Shown: positions 1 through 5,842 of the stretch, piece after piece
Layout: each line of letters begins with the position of its first letter
Position numbering within the stretch: the first letter of the stretch is position 1
Assembly (NCBI GenBank): GCA_041569895.1
Contig: JBFFXF010000311.1
Span: 1 to 8,225, forward strand
Length of the DNA stretch: 8,225 nt
Reading direction: 5' to 3'
DNA from: JBFFXF01 sp041569895
GTDB lineage: Bacteria; Planctomycetota; UBA8108; JACQVS01
The notes under the pieces: generated by a model
Seen by the model: only the letters and a program-made list of their open reading frames with translations
Told to the model about the DNA's origin: nothing
Databases searched by the model: none
Program-made: the position numbers and the translations under genes

Positions 1-1838
1 ACTCTGGTTCCGGCGCCCGGAGGCGCCGTGACCTCGATCGTTCCCCCGAGCTCACCGACGATCTGACGGACGTGATACATTCCCAGGCCGATGCCCTTCT
101 CCTTCGTCGTCGAGAACGGGCGAAAGAGGTGCTTCTCGATGAACTCCTCGCTCATCCCCGGCCCGTCGTCCTCGATCTCGAGGAAGTGCGTCGATCCGTC
201 GGTGGCATCCAGCGACACCGTCATTCCCGTTCTCACCTCCAGCCTCCCCGTGTCGCCCATCGCCTCCACGGCATTGGAGACGACGTTCTCGACGATCTCC
301 CGCAGCAGGCCCTCGTCCGACACCACCGGGCGCGACGAGCCCAGTTTCATTTCAACGCGAATCCCCGCTCGAGTCGTCACCACGGGACCTTCCAGGACGG
401 CTCGCACGAGCCGATCCAGGTCCACCTCTTCGAAGGTCGGTTCGCCCCGCTCCCCCGTCCGCCGGAGCTCGAGCGTCAGCGACTCGATCTGCTTCACGAG
501 CCCTTCCATCAGCCCGACGAACTCGGACCGGAACTCGGGATCGTCCGGGTTCTCCCTCAGGTTGTAGAGCAGGAGGTTCATCTGCGAGGCCACACCCTTC
601 AGGTCATGAACCAGCCGGGAGCTGAGCTGCGTGACCGCACGGGATTCGGCAGTGATCATCAGCTCCTGCGCCATGCGGTTGACGTGGTCGGCGATGGTCT
701 TGAACTCATCCGAGCGGCGCACGGCCAGGCTGCGCTCGAGGTCCCCCCGGGCGATGGCGGAGGTGCCCGAGGCGATCTCCTCGACGGCGCGACCGATGCC
801 GCGGGTCACGTGCAGGATACCGCCGATGACGAGCACCGTCATGATCGCCAAAAGCACGAGCGACAGGCGGACACCTTCGCGAACGGGTTGCATGCGAGGC
901 AGCAGGGACAGGGAGCCGCCGATCAACCAGCCGGTTTCGGGCTGGAAGCCGGCGGCGAGGAGGTGGTCCCCTGAACGATTGAAATGCCACCGGGAGGCGC
1001 TCGAGTGTCCCGGCCTCTCGAACTTGCCGGAGGGGTTCTCGGATCGGCTCACTCTCGATATGAGTGGCTCGAGCAGGCGACTGGTCGTCTCGTCTCTTTC
1101 AGTGGACAGCCCGAGGAGCGTCGGGTCCGAGTGGTGCACAAAGCGCCACTCTCCCCGCGCCGACGAGCGCGCCGCGACGAAGCTCGACCACAGCGCCGAG
1201 AACGCCGGCCCCGCGAGGATGCGCTCGACGAGCGACGCGGCATCGATCTCCTCGATCAGGAGGCCGGGCGCGTTCTTCGCGGTCGCCGGTATCGGCAGCG
1301 AGAGCGACAGGGTGGTACCGGTGTAACCGAAGAGAGTCTCGACCGCGAGGGAAGCACCCCGGCGAGAACCGATCCTCGACAACTCCTCGATGTACGAATC
1401 CGGCACCTCCCCGGAGGGTTCACCCGCGTCCAACGTCAGGGGGATTCCGCTGTCCCCCGTCCGAAGTCGTTCGTCCAGCTCGAACCGGTAGACTTTCTTC
1501 TTGCCGGATTCAAGGAGGAAGAAGCGAGACGTGGCCGAATCCGGGTCCAACAACCTGGCATGAAGATCGGGATTCCTGGACATCCAATCCGACAGGGTGA
1601 CTCCCTCCACGGAATGGACGGCAGTCCACGTCGAAACGATCGGGCGGAGCACGCGGCTCTCCTCGTCGAGCTGCATCCGTATGAGAGACGAGAGCTTGTC
1701 CAGCGAGCCTCCGAACTCTTGTCGAGCCTGCTCCTCGACGAGATGGAAGGCGCCGACGCTCAACACCGACACGATCACTGCGATCGGGACGATCGCCAGG
1801 GCGAAAAGAGTCAGCAGCAGCCGTTTTCGGAGGCTCAA
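1..1838 (-). CDS. Membrane sensor histidine kinase, HAMP plus PrsK-like core (3' end outside window)
   Basis: The minus-strand frame is open for 612 codons and runs off base 1. It encodes an inner-membrane sensor kinase that would autophosphorylate on His and pass phosphate to a response regulator, which is not in the window. Order: TM1 about residues 4-33 (RKRLLLTLFALAIVPIAVIV); an extracytoplasmic region about 35-320, possibly dCache-like (SLPIP...GLLIEEIDAASLVERI, then WRFVHHSDPTLLG); TM2 about 322-340; HAMP about 340-395; H-box RLVHDLKG with His411; N-box ENVVSNAVEAM with Asn522; G1 DDGPGMS from Asp557; F/G2 LFRPFSTTKEKGIGLGMY around 570-588. VHDLK followed by a long NLL.NLRENPDDPEF helix resembles the PrsK family of PEP-CTERM/exosortase-linked kinases. 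The start is inferred: an in-frame stop lies at 1890-1892 and no ATG or GTG follows it. TTG at 1838 is preceded by a weak CGGAA and begins a natural signal-anchor; CTG at 1865 is the alternative. Probably only the last 10-20 residues are missing, unless a receiver domain follows. The histidine kinase call is firm; the subfamily is moderate. Confidence 0.9.
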   Translation of the reverse strand, partial: MSLRKRLLLTLFALAIVPIAVIVSVLSVGAFHLVEEQARQEFGGSLDKLSSLIRMQLDEESRVLRPIVSTWTAVHSVEGVTLSDWMSRNPDLHARLLDPDSATSRFFLLESGKKKVYRFELDERLRTGDSGIPLTLDAGEPSGEVPDSYIEELSRIGSRRGASLAVETLFGYTGTTLSLSLPIPATAKNAPGLLIEEIDAASLVERILAGPAFSALWSSFVAARSSARGEWRFVHHSDPTLLGLSTERDETTSRLLEPLISRVSRSENPSGKFERPGHSSASRWHFNRSGDHLLAAGFQPETGWLIGGSLSLLPRMQPVREGVRLSLVLLAIMTVLVIGGILHVTRGIGRAVEEIASGTSAIARGDLERSLAVRRSDEFKTIADHVNRMAQELMITAESRAVTQLSSRLVHDLKGVASQMNLLLYNLRENPDDPEFRSEFVGLMEGLVKQIESLTLELRRTGERGEPTFEEVDLDRLVRAVLEGPVVTTRAGIRVEMKLGSSRPVVSDEGLLREIVENVVSNAVEAMGDTGRLEVRTGMTVSLDATDGSTHFLEIEDDGPGMSEEFIEKHLFRPFSTTKEKGIGLGMYHVRQIVGELGGTIEVTAPPGAGTR

Positions 1839-1896
1839 CGAAAGTTCCGTGCCAGGTCGGCGCAGAGGCTCACATGATACGCGTTGCCGTCACGGC

Positions 1897-3615
1897 TCAT
1901 TTTCCCGAACGAATTCGGACGCGCTCGTAGAAGTGGATGTTCAGGGGATTGGTGCAGTTCGTCTCCCAGTCCTCCAGGCGGGCGGAAACGAGCTGGCTCT
2001 GCCGCTCATGCCGGAGAAAGAGGGCGGCCACGTCGTCGATCAGTATGCTCTCGAGACGCCGCGCAAGCGCTACTCGGTTCGTCGGATCGAGCTCGACCTC
2101 GAGTTCCCTGAAGAGCCGATCGAACTCGGCGTTGACGTACGAGCCTTTACTGTTGGGAGACTTCGAATAGAAGAGCTGAAGAAAATTCTGGGGATCCGGA
2201 TAGTCGGCCACCCAGCCGTCTCGAAAGACATCGGCGCCCTCGCTCGACGAGCGAAACTCCTCGGCGCTCACGATATCCAGCTCGACGTCGATCTCGAGCT
2301 GAGTCAGAGCCATCTTCAGCATCCGCCCGGCCCCGAGGTCCCACTCCGGCCAGACGATTCTGAGCGCACGACGGTTCGCATCGTCGAAGTATCCCTCCTC
2401 TTCGAGGATCTTCCTTCCCAGTTGCAGATCCGGCCGCTGACCCTGGAGGTTCTCATCGTATCCCGGCAGACCGGGCGGCAGCAGCCCTCGAGCCGCCACG
2501 TGAAGCGTGGCGGTGCGCGCGGTTCGAAGCGCCAGGGCGCAACTCAGGGCAAGACGAAGGCGCGGATTCCGCACCAGCGGATGGTCCGATCGATAATTGA
2601 AGCGAGCGAAGATCGTATTCAACCAGGGCACGAAGAACGCGCGCTCGGACGGCCCGTCTCCGTCTCCATGCGTTCGCCGGGAGACCGATCCGAGGCGCAG
2701 ATCCCGATCATAGCTGACGAGCACATCGGCCTCTCCTTCGGCGTAGAGGCGATTGTAGTTGTGCCTGACGACGGAGACGAGACGCAGATCGTCCAGGTAC
2801 GGAAGCCGGTTCCCTTCATCGTCGAACCGCCAATAGCCCGGGTTGCGGACGAGCCGGATCTGGCGAGAGTCCCACGAGACGAAGCGGAACGGACCTGTGC
2901 CGACCGGATGCACTCTGAGGTCCTCCCCGTACCGCTCGACCGCCTCGCGAGGAACGAGATAGCAGCACGGCAACGCGAGAAAGTGCAGCAGGGCCGGATC
3001 CCTTCGATCGAGACGGATTCTCAACTTCAGCGGGCCTTCGACGGAGATGCCGCGAATCTCGTCGCTCGTCCGCGCCAGGAACTCCTCGAGTCCCGAGATC
3101 GCCGGCAGAATCGCCGGCGCCGGCGTCGGTGCTGGCGTCGGTGCCTCGGTCCGTGCCGGCGGTGAACGGTGACGCGAGAGACTTCGCGTTATCGAGTACT
3201 TGACGTCGCCGGCCGTCACTTTCCGTGTTCCAGCGGGGAAACAGGGGTCCTCCAGGAAGGTGACCCCATCGTGGATCTCGAAGCGCCACTCGAGTCCGTC
3301 CTCGGAGACCCGCCATCTCCTGGCGACTCTTGGCACCACGGTCAGCTCGCGCGGGTCGTAGTCGACCAGCCCTTCGTACAGCTGGCGGACGACGTCGTGA
3401 GCGAGTACGTCGCTGCAGAACGCCGGGTCGAGCGTCCTGACCTCGCGACCGATCGGAACGCGGAGCACGGCCGGGGCTTCGCGCTCGGGTGGACCGTCGT
3501 TCGAGCAACCCGGGAGCAAGAGCGCGAGGAACGCGGAGAGCAGGAATCGCGGTCCGCTCGCAGCGCCGCGGCAAGCGAGCCTCCGATCGCCGCTTTGGTG
3601 GCCTGCCGAGCCCAT
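1897..3615 (-). CDS. Family 5 extracellular solute-binding lipoprotein (OppA/DppA type)
   Basis: This 572-residue protein would be the periplasmic or surface binding component for peptides or similar small solutes. A basic N-terminus and hydrophobic run (LLSAFLALLLPGC) end in a lipobox with Cys37 as the likely lipidated residue; Pro at -2 is unusual. SBP_bac_5 hallmarks follow: LRVPIGREVRTLDPAF (51-66), RQLYEGLVDYDP, GDVKYSITR (136-144), VGTGPFRFVSWD (238-249), NPGYW (258-262), RLALSCAL (354-361), a DYPDPQNFLQLFYS segment (471-484) and a C-terminal NPLNIHFYERVRI. Length is normal for the family. A Pro/Ala/Thr linker at about 154-171 is an insertion just after the DVKYS motif. The ATG is supported by GGAGG at 3620-3624, although its 4-nt spacing is short. 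The gene lies 39 bp after the DUF6807 gene and 58 bp before the histidine kinase, all co-directional. No permease or ATPase gene is visible, so transport cannot be assumed; a ligand-sensing role with the adjacent kinase is an inference. Substrate is unknown. Confidence 0.93.
   Translation of the reverse strand: MGSAGHQSGDRRLACRGAASGPRFLLSAFLALLLPGCSNDGPPEREAPAVLRVPIGREVRTLDPAFCSDVLAHDVVRQLYEGLVDYDPRELTVVPRVARRWRVSEDGLEWRFEIHDGVTFLEDPCFPAGTRKVTAGDVKYSITRSLSRHRSPPARTEAPTPAPTPAPAILPAISGLEEFLARTSDEIRGISVEGPLKLRIRLDRRDPALLHFLALPCCYLVPREAVERYGEDLRVHPVGTGPFRFVSWDSRQIRLVRNPGYWRFDDEGNRLPYLDDLRLVSVVRHNYNRLYAEGEADVLVSYDRDLRLGSVSRRTHGDGDGPSERAFFVPWLNTIFARFNYRSDHPLVRNPRLRLALSCALALRTARTATLHVAARGLLPPGLPGYDENLQGQRPDLQLGRKILEEEGYFDDANRRALRIVWPEWDLGAGRMLKMALTQLEIDVELDIVSAEEFRSSSEGADVFRDGWVADYPDPQNFLQLFYSKSPNSKGSYVNAEFDRLFRELEVELDPTNRVALARRLESILIDDVAALFLRHERQSQLVSARLEDWETNCTNPLNIHFYERVRIRSGK
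3116..3145. repeat. Short 12-bp tandem repeat encoding a Pro-Ala-Thr linker
   Basis: Two near-identical 12-mers, ggcgtcggtgct (3122-3133) and ggcgtcggtgcc (3134-3145), with a degenerate partial copy before them, lie inside the solute-binding protein gene. On the coding strand they give an APTPAPTPAPA-type segment. Because 12 is a multiple of three, gain or loss of a copy would preserve the frame, so the linker length may vary between strains. Confidence 0.6.
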
Positions 3616-3654
3616 GCCGCCTCCGTGGTCACGTGAAGCCGTCGTATCGGAGCT

Positions 3655-4857
3655 CTACTCCAGACGGATGGTCAACGGTTTCGCCCAGCCATCATAGATC
3701 TCCGCGATGTTCGCCGCCTTCGTATCGCCCTCGTGGAACACGACGCGGTACGAGAACGTCACCCACTCGCCGCGGGCCAGGGTGTGGTTGCCCTCCTTCG
3801 TCTTCTTGCGATAGAAGTCGTGGTAGCCGAATGGATTCGCGGCGAAGAGGCCGTAGTCGCGGATGTGCCAGTGGGTCGGGAAGCGGAAGCTCGAGGGGTG
3901 ATCGAGGATGGCGATGCCGTACGTCTTGCCGCCGTGCTGCGCGGTGTAGTCGAGCCACTCGGCGGGCTTGCCCCAGGCATCCCGCGCGCCGATCACGCCG
4001 CGCGATGTCTCGACACGCCCGCCGCTGGTTTCCTTCATCCACCCGGCAACACGGATGCCGAAGGTGCCCTCCTTGGTGTCACCAAGAGTCACCCTCTCGT
4101 CGGTCGCGGTCAGCTTGACGCTGAGGTCGACGATGCGCACGCCATCCGCCGGGGCGACGAAGCGGTAGGTGCGACGGTCGTCGAGGACCACCTCGCCGCC
4201 GGGCATCACCCACTCGGAGCGCGTCTTCAACGTGCCGGCGACCGGTCCGGGCCAGATCTCGTGGAAGCCGCGATGGACGATGCGTCCGGCGTTCGATCCC
4301 TCGTGCCAGAAGCTGACGCCGTTGACGTCGCCGTGCGTGAAGGAAAACGAGCGGTGATGCGGGTGGTCGGAGCGCTCGCCCTCGACGCCCTTCTTCATCG
4401 GAAAGTGGCGCGTGAGCGCGACGCCGTCGAGAAGGACCGGATAGAGGTACGGTTTGAACTGATCCGCGTCGTGAAGGTGCCGCGTGAAGAGCTTGCCGCC
4501 GACGTTGACGTCGAGGGCGCGCTCGCGATCTCCCCCGAAAGAGATCGCATGCGACGTCGAGGGCGGCTCATCGTCGGTCCAGGAGAAACCGTAGGACGCC
4601 GTCTTGCCGGACTCGAGGCGCGACAGCAGCCACGCGATCCGCGCCTTTCCCTGCGCGGCGCCGATCACCTGACACGGGACCGTCTTGCCGCTCGAGAGGT
4701 CGACGAGGCGAGGCCTCTTCGCCGCCGCCGGCTCCGGAACCTCCGTCTCGAGCACGACGAAACGCACCGTCTTCTTCGCGGGACCGACGACGATCGTCTC
4801 GGCCGCGGCCGTGGTGGCGATCAGCAGAGCGGCGGCGATTGCGATGAAAGACCTCAT
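3655..4857 (-). CDS. Exported DUF6807 ('PmoA-like') family protein
   Basis: This 400-residue protein starts with a clear Sec signal peptide (MRSFIAIAAALLIATTAAAE, cleavage probable near residue 19), so it acts outside the cytoplasm. Family hallmarks are RSDHPHHRSFSFTHGDVNG (162-180, a His-rich DHPHH cluster at 164-168) with VSFW following, GDTKEGTFGIRVAG (259-272), and FPTHWHIRDYGLFAANPFGYHDFY (326-349). These are the conserved blocks of the family annotated as 'methane oxygenase PmoA' or DUF6807, common in Planctomycetota and other polymer-degrading bacteria. The PmoA name does not indicate methane oxidation: there are no multiple membrane helices as in a true particulate methane monooxygenase subunit. 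Biochemical function is unknown to me; the conserved His and aromatic residues and predicted beta-rich make-up suggest a binding or catalytic pocket, possibly for carbohydrate. The start at 4857 is preferred over ATG 4893 because AGGAG (4865-4869) lies 7 nt upstream and the signal peptide begins there. It is probably the first gene of the leftward operon. Confidence 0.9.
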   Translation of the reverse strand: MRSFIAIAAALLIATTAAAETIVVGPAKKTVRFVVLETEVPEPAAAKRPRLVDLSSGKTVPCQVIGAAQGKARIAWLLSRLESGKTASYGFSWTDDEPPSTSHAISFGGDRERALDVNVGGKLFTRHLHDADQFKPYLYPVLLDGVALTRHFPMKKGVEGERSDHPHHRSFSFTHGDVNGVSFWHEGSNAGRIVHRGFHEIWPGPVAGTLKTRSEWVMPGGEVVLDDRRTYRFVAPADGVRIVDLSVKLTATDERVTLGDTKEGTFGIRVAGWMKETSGGRVETSRGVIGARDAWGKPAEWLDYTAQHGGKTYGIAILDHPSSFRFPTHWHIRDYGLFAANPFGYHDFYRKKTKEGNHTLARGEWVTFSYRVVFHEGDTKAANIAEIYDGWAKPLTIRLE

Positions 4858-4864
4858 GATCGAT

Positions 4865-4869
4865 CTCCT
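4865..4869 (-). promoter_or_regulatory. Shine-Dalgarno AGGAG deciding the DUF6807 start
   Basis: AGGAG on the minus strand sits 7 nt upstream of ATG 4857. It selects this codon over the in-frame ATG at 4893, which would place 12 extra residues before the signal peptide. Confidence 0.8.
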
Positions 4870-4917
4870 GGCCGTTGTTGGTCGGTGTCGCATCCGGTCT
4901 CCGATCGGATTCCCTCG

Positions 4918-4935
4918 TTGTCACGCCGGGGACAA
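4918..4935. promoter_or_regulatory. TTGTC-N8-GACAA inverted repeat overlapping the -35 box (possible operator)
   Basis: TTGTC (4918-4922) and GACAA (4931-4935) form a 5-bp-arm dyad with an 8-bp centre. It covers the -35 hexamer and much of the spacer, the position expected for a repressor site. Both arms are short and no regulator is known, so this could be chance. Confidence 0.35.
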
Positions 4936-4946
4936 TCACCTATCAT
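4918..4946 (+). promoter_or_regulatory. Near-consensus sigma70-type promoter for the rightward cluster
   Basis: TTGTCA (4918-4923, 5 of 6 matches to TTGACA) is separated by exactly 17 bp from TATCAT (4941-4946, 5 of 6 matches to TATAAT). It lies in the divergent intergenic region on the strand of the DUF1805-VOC-DUF1570 cluster. Transcription would begin near 4953, giving a leader of about 120 nt before ATG 5076. This is the only AT-rich patch in the region. I saw no comparably good promoter for the leftward genes; TTGTCC, 17 bp, GAATCC at 4935-4907 on the minus strand is weak. Confidence 0.6.
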
Positions 4947-5075
4947 CGCCCGGGCCGCGCGCGAATGGAAGCGTCGGCCGTGTCGCGAGCCGTTCGGCGG
5001 AGCGAGTCGCGCGCATCAGCGGGGCCGCTCTCCGATTCGCTTCACGTGTTCCGGGGGACCCGTTCGGAGGCGTTC

Positions 5076-5411
5076 ATGGAGAATGACCTGCCGAGGAGCG
5101 TCAGCCGTGTGCTCCAGTTCGAGAACGGCGCGGCGATCGGCATCAGCAATCGCTGGCACAAGGGCCAGTACTGCTCGATTCTCACCAAGGCCGGGATCGT
5201 CGGGTGCGGCATCTACGACATGGAGACGCCGGCCGAGTTCGATCAGGCGATCGCCATCGCGAGGGGCACGCCGGCGGATCCGCTCGTCGAACCGGAGGAC
5301 CTCTTCGACGCCAAGATCGTCGACGCGACACCGAAGGCGAAGGCGATGGGAATCGAGATCGGCATGACCGGTCGCCAGGCCGTCGAACTGATGCTCGAGG
5401 CCGCCAAGTGA
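5076..5411 (+). CDS. DUF1805 (YunC-like) small protein
   Basis: This 111-residue soluble protein has no signal peptide or membrane segment. It has the typical DUF1805 pattern: an N-terminal strand pair (RVLQFENGAAIGISNRWHKGQYC), then LTKAGIVGCGIYDME (37-50) in the place of the family's GY.MCG motif, a GTPADPLVEPEDLFDAKI segment (64-81) in the place of the family's variable region leading to the L-A-.V motif, and the C-terminal signature TPKAKAMGIEIGMTGRQAVELM (85-106). Length fits the family (about 100 residues, B. subtilis YunC). Function is not established to my knowledge. ATG 5076 is chosen because GGAGG (5066-5070) lies 5 nt upstream; the frame is open back to 4875, but ATGs at 4875 and 4965 lack a ribosome-binding site and the former precedes the promoter. 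It is the first gene of the rightward cluster and its stop overlaps the next start. Confidence 0.85.
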   Translation: MENDLPRSVSRVLQFENGAAIGISNRWHKGQYCSILTKAGIVGCGIYDMETPAEFDQAIAIARGTPADPLVEPEDLFDAKIVDATPKAKAMGIEIGMTGRQAVELMLEAAK

Positions 5412-5836
5412 CGCCGTCAGGCGCCCCGGGCGCGCCGATCCGCGTCAAGGGGCTCGACCACGTCACCCTCGTCGTCTCCGACCTCGAGCGCAGTCGCGCG
5501 TTCTACACCGGCGTGCTCGGGATGGAGCAGATCGAACGACCAGCGTTTCCCTTCCCCGGCCTCTGGTTCGAGTCGGACCGCACGCAGGTGCACCTCATCC
5601 TCGCGGGCGACGGCTGCTCGCCGCCGGGAGCCGGAATCGATCCGTCGACGCTGGCCGAGGGCCTCGCCCACCACTTCGCCTTCGAGGTCGACGACGCGTA
5701 CGCCGCCGCCGAGGCGCTGCGAGAGCGCGACGTGCCGATCATGGGCGGCCCGACGCGCCGCCCCGATGGCTGCATCCAGGTGTGGTTCTACGATCCCGAC
5801 GGACACGTCGTCGAGGTTTTCCACAGACCGAGGTAA
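5408..5836 (+). CDS. VOC superfamily (glyoxalase/extradiol dioxygenase fold) protein
   Basis: This 142-residue single-domain vicinal oxygen chelate protein is likely cytosolic. The first beta-alpha-beta-beta-beta module has LDHVTLVVSDLERSRAFYTGVLGM (16-39) and ends QVHLIL (60-65); the second has HHFAFEVDD (88-96), then VWFYDPDGHVVEVFH (125-139). Likely metal ligands from the VOC pattern are His18, His62 or His89, and Glu136. Substrate cannot be assigned: the fold covers glyoxalase I, dioxygenases, epimerases and resistance proteins. No ATG fits. GTG 5408 overlaps the DUF1805 stop as GTGA (5408-5411) and GAGG at 5397-5400 lies 7 nt upstream, which indicates translational coupling to DUF1805. 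The longer in-frame ATG at 5204 would overlap DUF1805 by about 200 bp and is rejected. The next gene starts 6 bp after its stop. Confidence 0.88.
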   Translation: MTPSGAPGAPIRVKGLDHVTLVVSDLERSRAFYTGVLGMEQIERPAFPFPGLWFESDRTQVHLILAGDGCSPPGAGIDPSTLAEGLAHHFAFEVDDAYAAAEALRERDVPIMGGPTRRPDGCIQVWFYDPDGHVVEVFHRPR

Positions 5837-5842
5837 CGAGAG

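Noticed and set aside
72..1877. Several plus-strand open frames opposite the histidine kinase
   Set aside because: The minus-strand frame is open throughout and contains all kinase boxes in order; the plus-strand frames show no domain.
1885..1895. gccgtcacggc dyad just after the binding protein stop as a terminator
   Set aside because: The arms are 5 bp around a single base, too short to form a hairpin, and there is no T-tract; the next gene begins about 50 bp later.
1597..3165. A 522-codon open frame on the plus strand opposite the solute-binding protein
   Set aside because: It is an antisense shadow of a high-GC gene. The product is Arg/Glu/Pro-rich with no recognisable domain, while the opposite strand encodes a clear SBP_bac_5 protein.
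3629..3636. TCACGTGA palindrome upstream of the binding protein as an operator
   Set aside because: CACGTG also occurs at 806-811, 2497-2502 and 5043-5048, two of them within coding sequence. That number is near chance expectation for this base composition.
3655..4857. True methane monooxygenase subunit (PmoA)
   Set aside because: The database name is historical. The protein is a soluble exported DUF6807 member, not a polytopic membrane subunit, and no pmoB or pmoC is present.
3733..5367. A 544-codon plus-strand frame opposite the DUF6807 gene and running into DUF1805
   Set aside because: It is a GC-driven shadow. It crosses the divergent promoter region and overlaps two well-supported genes in other frames.
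5408..5836. Specific enzyme names for the VOC protein (glyoxalase I, fosfomycin resistance, methylmalonyl-CoA epimerase)
   Set aside because: The motifs establish only the fold and probable metal ligands, and the context does not select a substrate.
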